Shown: positions 20,729 to 32,860, numbered from the stretch's first letter. The stretch is 64,000 bases of DNA from Branchinecta lynchi (GCA_023053575.1 JAKZAP010000004.1:19603624-19667623); one strand, 5' to 3'. The notes: generated from the letters alone by a model not told the origin. Translations and numbers: made by a program.

Positions 20729-21009
20729 TTCCACCATACTTACCGTAGTTACTACGCATGACGTCACGAATTTTGGCTTTTTGCCGTGAAGGCTGGAACG
20801 ATTTTTTTATTTTCCAGCAGAATTCCATGCCACGGGCGAATCCGACCATTCACGTTACAGAGAGGCGTAGTTATCATGCTTACTTCGCTCCTGAGCATGG
20901 TAAGCAAATAGTTACTATTTTGAGAAGGTTGGAACGGTCAGCGTAGTCACTTTTTACGAGGTTCGAACGAAAATAGTAACTTGTTGTTAGACGTGTGGAA
21001 CACGCTCAG
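20729..21009. mobile_element. TIR element with GAGCGTGTTCCAC ends
   Basis: GAGCGTGTTCCAC at 20731 pairs with GTGGAACACGCTC at 20997-21009. The inside has TAGTTACTACGCATGACGTC and TAGTTACTATTTTGAGAAGG, partly mirrored. Size about 280 bases, no coding capacity. The target duplication is not obvious. Confidence 0.65.
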
Positions 21010-21230
21010 TGTAACATGTTAGTAACGCACTGACACAGACAGATGAGGTGGGGGGGGGGGGGGCAGCATAACAGGAAGGTAAGGTCACTGAAGTCTACAA
21101 TCGTCCTTGTGTTACTACAGTTTACGATGCAACAAACGGGCTTGTTCGTCATAACAAAAATTCACCCTTCAGGTTAGCTGCATGGCCTGCATGAAGGTAT
21201 TGGTCAAGGTATTGGTCAACGGATTGATGC

Positions 21231-21275
21231 ATTTTTAATGTGTTGTTTAATGTGTGATTAAACACACATTAAAAA
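21231..21275. repeat. Long near-perfect hairpin
   Basis: TTTTTAATGTGT then GTTTAATGTGTGATTAAAC then ACACATTAAAAA: nested inverted repeats that could fold as one hairpin of about 20 pairs. It is followed by a poly(C) tract. Confidence 0.7.
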
Positions 21276-22184
21276 GGGGGTTTGACCCCCCCCCCCCCAA
21301 ATAAATCAAAATAATCATTATATAGGCTTTAACCTCTGATCTCTGTATTTTTTTTTATTTTTGGTCCGACCCCGGGCACCCCCTCCCCCCCTCCGAAATA
21401 AATTCCTGGACGCGGACCTGATGGTCATGGAGGAATACTGTTTGTTCAATGAACGGAAAACACGTAAAAGATTTTTATTCAAGATGGGTTGACGGGGTCA
21501 ACTGTAATAGCTGTTAGGGTGGAATAAATTAATAAGCTATCGTTAACCATATACATTTGTCCAAATATTCCACGAAATAGCTTAGCTCCTCTTCCTTAAG
21601 CATTGTCCAAATAGGCGTTATAAGGTGTATTACAGATTCCTCTTTTCCTCGGGGCGCGCTGTAATAAGGCGAATAAGGAAAATAGAGCTCGGATTTATTC
21701 TCCCTTATGCAGAGCCAATCAAGTCGCTTGGTTGGTTCCGCCAGCGGGCCGAGGAGAGGAGCCGCGTCGTCAGGGTTGCCGAAGGAAGCACATAAGTTCT
21801 ACTTTGTTGGAAGTTGACGAAACAACTTTTCTTTAAAATAACACCTTTTGTTCTGCTACGACTGCTTATTGTTAGTTCAAGGACCAATGCCTGTCCATCC
21901 GTTATTTTAATAGCTATTCACAATATAAAGGGAGTCAAATTGTATTCGTGTACTTAAGAACACTTTTTCTGATCTTTCAAAGCTCGAAAAAGTGTATCAG
22001 CGCGGCAACGCCGCATGCTGTGTAGAATAGGCGCGGGTTTTAAGACGCAAACATGGCGTATACCGCTATTCAGCTTATTACACCTATTTGGAATGCCTGA
22101 TTGTTTCGTTCAGGCTTGATTGTCTGCAGCGCCAAGAAGGAGTCGAGAATGTCTTGACGCCTAGCATGAACGATCAGTGAAAAA
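21276..22184. other. Intergenic, poly(C) and mobile-element edge
   Basis: Poly(C) at about 21285-21298. The segment to 21420 ends CCTGGACGCGGACC, resembling the inverse of common MITE ends (GGTCCGCGTCCAGG). Nothing else recognised. Confidence 0.4.
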
Positions 22185-23510
22185 TATTCTTATTAAAATT
22201 CGATTATTGGCTAGCAATTACAAAACCAGGAATGATTTCACAAATAAGACAGCCCAGGGATCCCAGAGATTTGTGTGTTCGTGTCTGAAATTAACAATCT
22301 CATCTGTCAGACACTAATTCCTTGAATCTAGATTAGACGGTTTAGTCTCAAAAGTGAGATCTATAACAAACAACAAGTGACGGAGGGATCCGCCTAAAAT
22401 GCTATGCTGGTCGCCTCTATTTTTCAATAGTCATGTGGCGGAAGGTAAAGCCATTTAAATCTCGTATCTTTGTTCAGTTACTATGGAAATGTAAACTCCT
22501 AAAATACCAGCATCAACAAACAAGACGGCCCAGGGCATTGCACGATAGTATAGAACTCCGTCAAACCGCGTAAAAATTACTTGCGTCAGAACCGAAATAC
22601 GTGGCCCAGATTTTGAGGACTGGAGAAAAATTTTCATTGCGATAGTAGTGCTGCTAAATGCTAAACAAATATGAAACAGTGCACTTGAAATTTTGACCAA
22701 GCCCTGACAAAGTATTTTTTATTTGCGTCAGAAGTATTCCTTGCGAATCTTAGCTGATTTATCCGTTTGGGATAATTTTTGTTCCATTTGCGTACGAGTA
22801 AAACATCGTGGCCGCATTTTAATGACTGGAAGACACTACTGCCAAATGTGCTCAATGGCTGTCACCAGCACCGATTTCAGGCAAGCGAGATGAGAAAGGG
22901 CAAGAATACTTGAAAGATCAACTTTCTGATCAGTTAATCTAGAAAACAAATTTGGACTAAAATTAGCACACTCCCCTCCCACACTTGCCCAATTATACGC
23001 ATAGGTGAGGCTTTCGGCAAATGTCACACTACCCCATCCCCCGTGTGTGTATAACTTACTTCCTGTAGTTTATGTCCTGAGGCTCGACAAGGCCGGCAAG
23101 AGAACTGAGAATTCCTAAGGACGTTATAAGGCCACCACGGTCAATCCGTCAACGTGTCTATTTCTTTTGAGAAGTAAACTAAACCACCGGTCACGACGCG
23201 TCCACTATTTCTTCTGTTGAAGCTGATGCACCTAGGGAAACTTAGGAAACCACCGGGTTGCAAAGCTCTGCAAGGAAACCTTCATGACTCCTGTTATCAC
23301 CATGTTTATTGCAACCAATGGAATCACTGTGAACATCGGAAAATCCAGCGCTCAACTAATTATTCTTCGCTTTTTTCGCTGATAGCTCGGCAGCTTCCGC
23401 CCTCTGGGATAATATTGCGTGCCACAGACGAGTCCATGTGCTCACGCGGTCTTTTGAACACGCCGGCTCGAGCCGGTTTTGGCTGGTTTGAACCAGTTTT
23501 CTTGAAATGG
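22185..23510 (+). repeat. 1.2-1.3 kb dispersed repeat D, copy 1
   Basis: Colinear with 41525-42725 in the same orientation. Shared landmarks include ATTAAAATTCGATTATT, GGAATGATTTCAC, ACGGCCCAGGGCATT, GTCACCAGCACCG, GTTATAAGGCC and GACGAGTCCATGT. Copies are diverged with small indels. No intact frame is conserved between them, so the source (transposon or duplication) is unknown. Confidence 0.65.
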
Positions 23511-24164
23511 AAGGTGCCAAGTGAGTTAGTCCCAAGCAAAGAAACAGGGCTCCAGAAACGACAGTGTTTCCAATCGTTAATGTTTATTATTTATTTTCTT
23601 TGTTACAATATTTTATTTACAATGTTTCTAGTGACCCTGGTCACTTGAAGATTCGACTGAAAGCGTATATTCATGAATCGGCTGGATCCCTGTTCTAGAA
23701 ACAGTAAAAGCGACTCGTTCAGAAATACAAGGATTGAGGTTAGAAATGCCTGATATACGAACGGGTGTGAGTGGATATCCTAAGAAAGTGAATGCGCTCG
23801 AGAATATCAGTGCTACCCATTGCGCTGACAACTCAAAAATCCAAACGGATATCCGCGGCATAAACCGGCTGCAACTAGTTTAGGACCCCTAACTGACACA
23901 GTTCTAGTACTGGAAAATGTAGAAAAGAAAAACAACATTCCTGCTTGGAAGCTGAAGGCAGCGTCAGTATTGAGGCCTCTACCGGAGCTGAAGATTAACA
24001 GGCATTCTACCTACAGTTAAAACTTGTTTGTTTTTTTCAAGGTCGTGGAGCCGATGAGAATTTCGTGAAGTCGATGATGCAAGCAAAGCCATATTAGCTA
24101 TAGGCTGATGCAAATTGCGCACAAAGAAACCCACCCGATAATTGAGGAAATCATCATTTTCCGT
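23511..24164. other. Intergenic, no feature recognised
   Basis: No repeats or coding pattern identified by eye. Confidence 0.4.
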
Positions 24165-26025
24165 GTTCGATCAGCCATGGGCGAGTAGAGGGAGGGGTAG
24201 ATCGGCTTGGAGCGAAACTTGATGGGTGGTAAGAAGGTATGCCCTTGATGACACATTTACGTTTCCAAAGCGGATTCAAGCATAGTGGGGAGTCGGAGAA
24301 GGGGTGTCAGAAATTTTGTGGCATTCCTAGGGGTCAAACCTCGGATCAAACGAGTTTCGCGATTGGATTGACACTTGGAATGTAGAACGGTCATATACCA
24401 CGGATGGTTCATTTCCAGGTCCAGACCATATCCGAATTCGGTGGAGGGAGCGGTGGGTGCCGGGCAATTCCCGAAACGCCCAGCTTCGGTAAAACCTGAT
24501 AGGTGGTAAGAGAAGATACCTTAGATGATTCTGTGTCCTAAGTTGAAGTAAGGGGTCTTGGAAATATTTGTGAACGCATAGGGACCAAACGAATGGAGGG
24601 ATAGTGATGAAACTCGGACGGTACAAAGGTCATGGGCCGTAGATATGGTGATCGACTAAAAGCAGGGAAGGAAAGGAAGGGTATGGTGAAAGAGAAAAGC
24701 AGGCAAGCAAGTTGTAAGTTGTAAGTTGCCGACCCCTCAAAGAATACTAAACAGAGTTTACCATTTCTTTCCTTGTTTTAGTATTCTAAGAATGTTTATA
24801 GCCTACTCTTGATGTCTAACTCTTCGTGCCCAGGAAGAATCGTCGACGAGCACTCTCCTTGTGTCTCGCAAAGAGCCAGAAACATCCATGTAACGAACGT
24901 TGTTGATTAGTTTACCTAGGATTTGAATTAGTTATGAGAGAATTCTTTTGGGTGACGTTTCTAGTTCTTCCCGAGGCTCAATGGCGTGTTTCGGACTTAG
25001 TCATATAGAGTACGTACCCCTGACAGGATACCAAAACGAGAAATGAAAGGGTTGCCGACCCCTCAAAGAATTCTAAAGAGATTTCACTATTTCTTTCCTC
25101 TTTTTAGTACTCTAACGATGTTAATTGCCTACCCCTGAGAGAATGCTAAAATGAGGAAAGAAATGGTGGACTTGAAATATGTTAGTTGCCGACCCTCACT
25201 GGACTCTGAGGATTTTCGTTGCCTGCTGACAGGATACTAAACGAGGACAGAAATGGTGAACCTTTAAAATATATAAGTTGACGATCCCTCACAGGATACT
25301 AAACAGAGGGCACGGTGCAGCTTGCCAGTTTTTCCGATCCTCGATTTCTGGTGCATCTTTCCTCGTTTTAATTTGCTCTTCCTGGTTTTAGTATGCTTGT
25401 CTGGTTTTCTCTTGCACCATGGCCCTTCCTTTCCTTTCCTGCTTTTTGCCGATCCCTTAAATATGCTACTGGAGCTGGTCTGGACCGATACGACATCTGT
25501 TGAAGAGTTCTGAGATCCGAGTAAAACTTGATGGGAGGTACACAAAATTAGTCCAGAAATGACATTTATCCATCCGAATCGGATCCGACCTCGGTGCGGG
25601 TGGAGATTGGGGGGTATTACGCATTGAGCAAGTAATCCCAACTGAGTGACATTTTGACGGTTGACAAGAAGATACCCAAGATGCTCCGTTAGAGGCTCCA
25701 TGGAAGTTGGAGGGTGTACCGCGACTCCTGTAGCTAACCCAATGTGGAGAGATCAGGACGGAAGTTGGCGGGCAGAACAGCACAAGCCCTATGTGTATTT
25801 TTTAAAGATTCGGACCTGACCCAGGTTCTGTAGGAGGAGCTGGAGAGGGGCTCCTGGATGTCCTAAAAATGGATAAATCCAGAACGGATGTTCCGATTCC
25901 AATGGAGCTTGGAGACCACGTGTCCTAGATGTTCTATTCCTGTCTTTGGAATATGGACAGTATGCGACACTTCGCTGAAATACATGCTAACTTCTCTTGC
26001 AAGTGCCATTTCAGCTCTTTTTTTG
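24165..26025 (-). mobile_element. HINE/Helentron-like element, minus orientation, interrupted
   Basis: Family start in reverse at 25990-26025 (CTTGCAAGTGCCATTTCAGC then TCTTTTTTT). Monomers in reverse lie at 24170-24640 and 25460-25900 (for example GGTCCAGACCATATCCGAAT at 24418). A different inverted-repeat element occupies 24650-25460. The 3' hairpin end was not found. Confidence 0.5.
24650..25460. mobile_element. Element E copy 1: AAAAGCAGG inverted ends, TTGCCGACCCCTC inner repeats
   Basis: GACTAAAAGCAGGGAAGGAA at the left is mirrored by TTCCTTTCCTGCTTTTTGCC at the right, with further mirrored AAGAGAAAAGCAGGCAAGC. The inside repeats GTTGCCGACCCCTCAAAGAA and TTTCTTTCCTCGTTTTAGTA-type blocks. 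The same family occupies 33060-36090. It is inserted in a HINE-like copy. Confidence 0.6.
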
Positions 26026-27984
26026 TATAAAAAAAAGCATTTGACATGTCAAATCGTGTAACTGACAAATCAAAATTTCTTTCGTCCATGTCAAATCCCA
26101 TAACAATTGAACGCATGTTTATAATGCTGGTCAGTTAAAATTTTGACTTAAGATTCACCTATTCGCGCGCTCATGAAAATGTAAGATCTGGTTCGGTCGA
26201 CCATGATGTAACTACAGAGGAAGTGTTTTCTGTTGTGGATAAGTTCCACACCAGTTGCCTAAAGCGCAAGATAGTGATGGGTTCTCTATTGGTGTACTCA
26301 GGGGATAGGCGATGACTTCAATTGAGCCTCAGAATTTTGTTTTTTCTTTCGTCATTGAGCTCTAGGCGAGCCAATTTTCGGGACCCCAATTCCCATCACA
26401 TTGGCCGAATCCGGTTCAGACACATAAATGCATCATCTAGATTCTAGGGTATGTCCTCCTACCGTCCATCAAGTTTTACTAAAATCTGAGCATTTCCAGA
26501 AATGTCTATTGCCCCCACAGAGACTCCCCCCCACTGAGCCCGAATCCACCAGGGACCACAAAATAGAATATCCAGGGCGGAGTCATTAGTTATTAGGGAT
26601 TTCAAAATTTTTAAGATCTAGGCATTTTGTCTGAGTGTGTTTACAGAGACTTTTCTAAGCAATTGGACAAAGTGTCCATTAGTGTGCTTATTAAAAAGTG
26701 TAGTAAGGATGGCCTTGGTCATAACGCCATTACGTGGTTTGATTGGTTAAAAGCAATTTGACTGATCGTTGCCAGCACGTGCAAGTTGGTAACTGTTTGA
26801 ACAGGGACGGTTCAAAGGGTTCGTGATGGAGGTTGACGATCTCAAAAGATACGACTGGCTCGAGAACTAAAACGGATAGAAACAATAGACAAGAAACACA
26901 GCAGCACAGTCGGACAATTCTTTGAATTTCAAACTGTGCACCGCAATGTGAAAAGCACGCCTTTATTAACTGCCTTTTGTCGTTCAATCAGCCAATCAAC
27001 CAGCTCAAACGTATGACCAAAAACCTTTTCTGGGCAAAATTCACGATTTGGCAACTTCTTTTTCTTATCCTGACAAACTCAAGAAACATGTACGGTACGA
27101 ATACGGTTCTCTGAGTCTCGTAAGCACAAAACTTTCAGCTAATATTGTGAGAACGACTGAGAGTACAATTCTCTCAGGTGACTCCCCTTCCCTCCCATGT
27201 TCCAAGAAGATTTTTTTCTTTAATAAAACTGATGACACAATCCGTAATCACATGATTAAACGCTATTCCTCGGCTTAAAAAAAAAAGAATAGCGAAAGAA
27301 AGAATCAGGAGTGTCACTAGTCGCGGGTGGCAGGGTTTCAGCTTTTCGTCCCATATGTATTCAGAAAACTCGTGATACCTACAAGCGTTGAAGTCTTATC
27401 TCCGAGTTCAGAAGCGGTTCGAAGGGCTTGGCCGAGGGAGGTGTTTACCTCAAAATATACGACTAGAAGACGTCCGGCAGGGCTCAAGAGTTATACCAGT
27501 TAGAAACATACCCAAGAAACTCAATGACACATGCGAGAAACTGTACAAATTTAAGGAAACTTAAGGTAAACACTAATTCCCCCCCCCCCCCCTCCCAACA
27601 AAATCCAGCTTTTAATGTGACCCAAGCCCAAAATTCCAAGCCTAAATCCCGAATGAAATGACGCGACCTTTCCAGTAAATAGAGCTTACTACGAAAGGCG
27701 CTGCAGGCAAATTTTGTGGAGTCCTGTATGATCAGAACATCTTTCGGAGACCAAATGAAAGTAAGGGCCACTTAGCACGGATCTGCCCGTCTGTCTTGGT
27801 TCACAACGAATCTAGAAAATGTGAGACATTTTGTTGGAAGTTGGTAGTATGCTAGTGTGCCTGGTAGTGTTAACTGGAAGTTGGTAGTGTGTCACTCGAC
27901 CCTTTCCGAAAAAGAAGTACTGACCATCCAGGAAAAAAAAGATTGAAACAGAGCAAACTTCTTCTGGATTTACAGTTTGACAAG
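26026..27984. other. Intergenic with one HINE-like monomer fragment
   Basis: 26380-26580 carries a stray family monomer in plus orientation (CCGAATCCGGTTCAGACACA, then CATCAAGTTTTACTAAAATC). A poly(C) run is at 27580-27592. Open frames show no recognisable protein. Confidence 0.4.
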
Positions 27985-29630
27985 AGGTACGAGCTCATAT
28001 GGCACTCGTTACGAATAGGTAGGTGGTGTGAGAAACGAGAAAGTAATTCTGAGCTACTCCTTCCCACCTTGCTCGGATCCGGTCCGGACCCTAAACTATG
28101 TCATATAAACCTCTAAGGCATACGACTTATCAACTTTCCAAGTTTCATTCGTATCACTCCACTCGTTTAACCCCTATGTGAGCCACAACATTTCCGGAAC
28201 TACCCCTCTAACTCCCCCCACTGTGGCCGAATACGACTCGGACACATACACCTCGCATCTCTAACATCTCCTCTTCCCCTCCATCAGGTGTAACCCGAAT
28301 CGGAGAATATCTGCAAATTTCCAGTTCCCGCTTCATCCTCCCCCTACCTTGGTCGTGTCCGATTCGGAAGACAAATGACAAACCTAGGCCGCATAAACTT
28401 GGTACTGTCCAACTTGCATCCCATTCGGCCCATCCGTTTGGTTTTTGTGCGTCACAAAATTTGCGGACCCCCCCCCCTCCCAACTCCCCCAACCATGCCC
28501 GCATGTGGTTTGGACACATGCTTGCATATCAGGTCATGAGTTATTTTAACCCATAAAGTTTCACTTGAATCGGACCATTTGTTCGCAACCTACGGAAGTC
28601 AGTAATTTCCGGATTCCCCCTCCCTCAACTCGCCGAAAAATGGTCGGAAGTCTTCCTATGGCATTGTTTCTGGTGCTTAAATCTATTTTTTCTGGTTACT
28701 AATAAGCCAGCCAAGTTTTATCGTCCTTAGCACATCTGGAAGTATCCTAACTCGCGATCACCGGAATTCCGGGAAACCCTCTTCAACTACCCCTAAAGAG
28801 CCCCGATATATTCTGGTTCTAACAAGAAGGTATCTAATGCTTATACTTGTTCTTTCCACCAAACTCCATCCCGATCCCTCGACGCTAAGCGTTTCACAAA
28901 AATTCCGGTGCCCTTTTCCACCCTCCCCCTCCCCAGAATCGGATCCAGTCCCACTTGACATGGAACATCTGAGACAACAGTTCTTTCCACTTGCCCTGTT
29001 TCATTCAAATCGCCTGTTCAAAAGTTCCAAATGCCACTGGGATTCCGGATTCACCATCCCTTCATTCCTCGCACGATGTTCGGATCAAGTTGATCAATTT
29101 GGACCCCTCACATTTCTGTCAAGTTTCATCATCCTAGTACATCGGGAAGTACTGAACTCGCTGGATCATCAGAATCCCCCCTCCCCCCACAGTGCCTGAA
29201 TCAGATTCGATTATATCAATGAAGTATCTAGGACTTGTGCTTGTTCTTCCCACCAAGTTTCATCCCGATTCCTCCATTCTAAGCGTTTCCCAAGATTTCC
29301 AGGTTCCCCCCTCCAATTCTCCCCAAAGTCACCGGATCCGGTTCGAATTTGAAGTGGTCGTCTGAGACACGAGGTCTTTTCAAACACCAAGTTTTATTGA
29401 GATCCGATTACCGGTTCAAAACTTATAAATACCTCAAGATTCAGGATTCCCCCTCCATCCACTCCTCCCAAGATGATTGGATCGGGGAAATGACTGTTTC
29501 CAAGATAATCATTTTGGGTCCCTGATAAGCCTGCCAAGTTTCATCTTCCTAGCTTATGTGGAAGTGCCCGAACTAGCAAAACCCGGACCGACCGACAGAC
29601 AGACCGACGGACGGACAGAAATTGCGATCG
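27985..29630 (+). mobile_element. HINE/Helentron-like element, 3' end truncated
   Basis: Starts GAGGTACGAGCTCATATGGC. Monomers follow in plus and, within 28120-28680, in reverse (the block at 28150-28650 is the inverse of 1-660). It ends near CAGACAGACCGACGGACGGA then CAGAAATTGCGATCG, just short of the 3' hairpin seen at 62310-62352. The mixed orientation implies an internal inversion or two abutting copies. Confidence 0.55.
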
Positions 29631-30100
29631 GAAACTTTGAACAGAGTATACTTGTCGGGAAGAATCTTTGATTGAAACTAAAAAATTTGTGAAAATGTTC
29701 GCCTGATTTTTACTTGAATCGACAGATGTTGGTACAGAACAGATTCTGTTAAAACTTGAGTTAATACTGTGCCCTGCAGGGTGAAATTCATGATTTGACA
29801 ACTGTCTTTTACCGATCTTAGAAGTTCAAATCTAATAATAATACTTCTCATTCTGACAAAATAAAACAGAAAACTTCCAAAATAAAATCCGAACGACTAG
29901 AAATGGCCCACCGCCTCTTTACGTCAATCTGTCAAGCTCGAAACATGCGGCTGAGAGTGCAATTACTTAAGTCTTAAACTTTCGAGAATCCAGAACCGCC
30001 TTTGTCCAAGCTGGATAGTCGTACCCCCAGTAACCCTGAACTAGCCTTAGCCTACTGAATGTTCTGGGTGTTCTGTCAGCCCCCTCTTTTAACTTTCCTG
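29631..30100. other. Intergenic, no feature recognised
   Basis: AT-rich sequence without identified repeats or coding pattern. Confidence 0.4.
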
Positions 30101-30106
30101 GGTGAG

Positions 30107-30260
30107 TGCCCAGTTTAGCTGATTTTTTTGCTAATTTTTAAGCTAATTTTTGTTCGGCCAATTGTTCTGGTTTTGTTTAGCTCAGTTTCTGTTGTCGGGC
30201 GCTCGCGCCCAGTCTAGCTCAATTATTGTGGTCGGGCGCTATGGAGCGCCCGTTTTTTTT
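30107..30260. repeat. Repeat of GTGCCCAGTTTAGCT units with GC hairpins and T run
   Basis: CCCAGTTTAGCTGATTTTTT at 30110 and CCCAGTCTAGCTCAATTATT at 30208 mark diverged units. GGGCGCTCGCGCCC is at 30196, and CGGGCGCTATGGAGCGCCCG at 30233-30252 is followed by eight T. The last has the shape of an intrinsic terminator, but in this genome it is more likely a transposon end. Confidence 0.6.
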
Positions 30261-30499
30261 CTTTTTTCTTTCTTGGAGTGGGTGTGGTAATCCCCCCCAC
30301 GTAGCGACACCCCTGGAAAGAAAATTGACTCTGCAGCCAGCTGAACTTCATCCTTTTCATCGTAGACATCGTGACGGGTGATAACTAGGTACATGAGCGT
30401 ATATAAGCTAGTTTGTACTATGAAGCTATCCGTAACTTTTCAGGGTAAAAATACCATAGATGCTTATACTCTAGTAATTATTGCGAACCTATGTCATTG

Positions 30500-30845
30500 T
30501 TGTTTGTTTTTTTTTGGGGGAGGGGGGGGGGGGTACGCCACTCCCAAATGTTGTCGGCCAGTCGGTAAAAAATCACCAAGTTGGCGCGAAGCGCCTCGAT
30601 TTTTCCGTAAAAATCGTTGATTTTTTACTTGGAAACAGTCAAATTTTGTTACAAACAGTCGGTTTTAAAAAAAATAATAAACTTTTTTGTTAAAACAGTC
30701 TGTTTTTCAAAAAATAAGTTTGTTTCTCTGAAAATCAGTCGATATAAGTCGTTTTTTTTGCAAAAACAGTCGGTAAAAATGACAAAGACAGTCGATAAAC
30801 ACCTTGCCCCCCCCCCAAACATTTTGGATAGTAACGCCTCTGGTT
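30500..30845. mobile_element. Low-complexity element of ACAGTCGGTTTTT units between poly(G) and poly(C)
   Basis: A poly(G) run at about 30517-30532 and a poly(C) run near 30806 bracket about eight diverged copies of AAAACAGTCGGTTTTT. The outer flanks show mirrored TTTGG/CCAAA-type sequence (CCAAATGTTGTCGG versus CCCCAAACATTTTGG). Resembles a foldback element with an expanded core. Confidence 0.5.
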
Positions 30846-31397
30846 CTAGTAGTCGTGTTTCTCCTTTGAATCGAGTTACTCCCCACGAGGGGCAAGGCTC
30901 CTATTTGTTCATATTTGCATCCGAGCTGCATTGCAGGAGTAAAAAGAAATGCAGAGGTCATATCAGAACTTAATTTTTCACCTAGCAACTGTACACGGCG
31001 TAAACCAGAAATTCGATAAAAGTAAGACTTTATTTCTAGGTCGATTAGACCTTCAACGTATCGAGAGGTAAGAAAGACTACTTCCTGAATTTATGTTCAC
31101 CGACGACTACTCCGTCCGGGATCAGGCAAAACCAGAAATTTGTAAGTTCTACTCTGTCAAAGGTTATATCGTTGTTCTCTGTCACGAATGCGTCAGGCTA
31201 CCACTTCCGCGATCCCTTAGACTCATGACACTATGTCATTGATCTTTTACAGAAGAAGTTGGCTCGCACTTTTTGCAGTTTGTTTCCATGCGGCTCTCCG
31301 CAAGTAAGTGTACATGCAGGACATGCCATGTTTGCGGGAGTTGTGTTTGGTCGATCACAGCCTACTTTGCGCTTGCAACGGATTACTTGAAGAAGAC
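30846..31397. other. Intergenic with one CCGG-type satellite monomer
   Basis: 31020-31150 resembles one unit of the 19930-20540 array (GACTACTCCGTCCGGGATCA, then GGCAAAACCAGAAATTTGT). Nothing else seen. Confidence 0.4.
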
Positions 31398-31400
31398 TTA

Positions 31401-31647
31401 TGGTCCATTTACACACTGCGTAAAATCCGAGTGTGTTTTGAAATTTTACGTTGTTATTGTTGTTATTTTACGCACTTTTTGAGCTTGAAACGATTTCTAG
31501 CAATGCGGACGTATTTGGATGCAAAACGGACCAATTTCTCAAATACGTCCGTATTGCTAGAAATCTCGGTTTTCAAGCTCAAAACGTGCGTAAAATACGC
31601 TGGATTTCAAAATACGCTCCGATTTTTGGCAGTGTGTAAATCCACCA
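31401..31647. mobile_element. TTA-flanked foldback MITE (PIF/Harbinger-type)
   Basis: TGGTCCATTTACACACTGC at the left is mirrored by GCAGTGTGTAAATCCACCA at the right. The arms extend about 110 bases (TTTTGAGCTTGAAACGATTT and its partner AAATCTCGGTTTTCAAGCTC). Flanked by TTA at 31398-31400 and 31648-31650. A TTA/TAA triplet duplication is typical of Harbinger; the 247-base element has no transposase. Confidence 0.75.
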
Positions 31648-31650
31648 TTA

Positions 31651-32289
31651 GGGGAGGCAGCTTCTTCTCCGTCATTACTGTGATGCAATTGTCAGCAGAA
31701 TACTCGCTTTGCATCTCCTATAGTACTCGCGCAGAATGGAACCTTCCTGCTAAGACGTAGTAGGCAACAAAATAGGGTAGACAAAAATGCGGAAGAGGAA
31801 GCGAGTTTGGCTAGCACAGGCGATGTCATAAGTACACCAGAGCTCTCTTAGACTTGCTATAGATTCTGCGAAGAGCTTGTTCTCCTGCTGCAGTGGTGTC
31901 GCTTTCTTAGCCCTCGGGTCCGTAGAAACCTTAGCTGCCTGGCGGAAAGCCGGAAAGAACCGGCTCAGCGATATGTTAAACAATTCATTGTTGCCTAATC
32001 CTGAAGTGGTGTCACGGTCAAGGAATGCATGCAGAAATCGAAATCGCTTTTGTCACTTTCAATTCTCCTTGACATACATTCATTTCAGTTGTAGTTTCTG
32101 TCTAGGACGATGGACCATTCCCAGATCCTTCGAATCTTTTCCTAAGCGGCTGGTGACTTACATGCCGTAGCTGTCACAGACCGACTCAGATAAACAATCA
32201 AGATGCCAGTTTTGAAGTATCCAGCCACCATCAGTGACACATGGTCTAGGATCGTAGGATACCATCAGCATTCAACATTAATACCTTTA
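31651..32289. other. Intergenic, no feature recognised
   Basis: No repeats or exons identified by eye. Confidence 0.4.
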
Positions 32290-32860
32290 ACAGATGATCT
32301 TGAAAATATCTATTTGTGCCTGATTCCGGCAAACTACATGCCCTGTCGCTAAGATAATGTATCTATATAAATTTAGCGCGTATAATTGCTCATGGATTTC
32401 AACGCAAACTTTCACTTCTTCCAAATTTCTGGTTGTCGCCTGATTCCGGGCGAACAACTCGTTACGAAGTACTTGTTGGGTGAAACAATAAATTTGGACT
32501 CAGCATGTCTAGAACAATAATTTTCAGTAGGCCGGTCCGGTTTTCGCCGGATTCCAGGCGAACTACTTGTTCGGCGAAAAAATAACCTCAAATTTGCGTG
32601 TCTCATTGCCTCTGAATCGTGCTTATTATTGGACCATAAAACATAGGTTTTCAGAAAAACATTTCAATCAAATTTCCGATTTTCGCCAGATTCCGGGCAA
32701 AATACTTGCTGGGTGCGAAAAAAAGTACGATATGGACTCATCATGTGTCATTGCCCTTAGATCAACTGTAGATTAGCCTCTAATGTTTGTTTATAGAATA
32801 AACTTTTCTAACGAATTTCCGGTTTTCCCCGGATTCCGAATGTACGGCGAAACATTAAAG
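32290..32860 (-). repeat. Tandem array of about 150-base units, inverse of the 19930-20540 family
   Basis: Four diverged units with CGCCTGATTCCGGGCGAACA, CGCCGGATTCCAGGCGAACT, CGCCAGATTCCGGGCAAAAT and CCCCGGATTCCGAATGTACG, each followed by CTTGTTGGGTGAAACAAT or similar and a CTCAGCATGTC block. Read on the minus strand these match the units at 19930-20540. Confidence 0.65.

Noticed and set aside
23217..23648. 143-codon plus frame
   Set aside because: Lies in dispersed repeat D and is not conserved in the second copy at 41525-42725.
25264..25701. 145-codon minus frame
   Set aside because: Spans the junction of element E and HINE-like monomers; no protein pattern.
28837..29199. 120-codon plus frame
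   Set aside because: Made of HINE-like monomers, C-rich low-complexity translation.
30233..30260. Rho-independent terminator
   Set aside because: The surroundings are a eukaryotic intergenic repeat; no bacterial gene is present.
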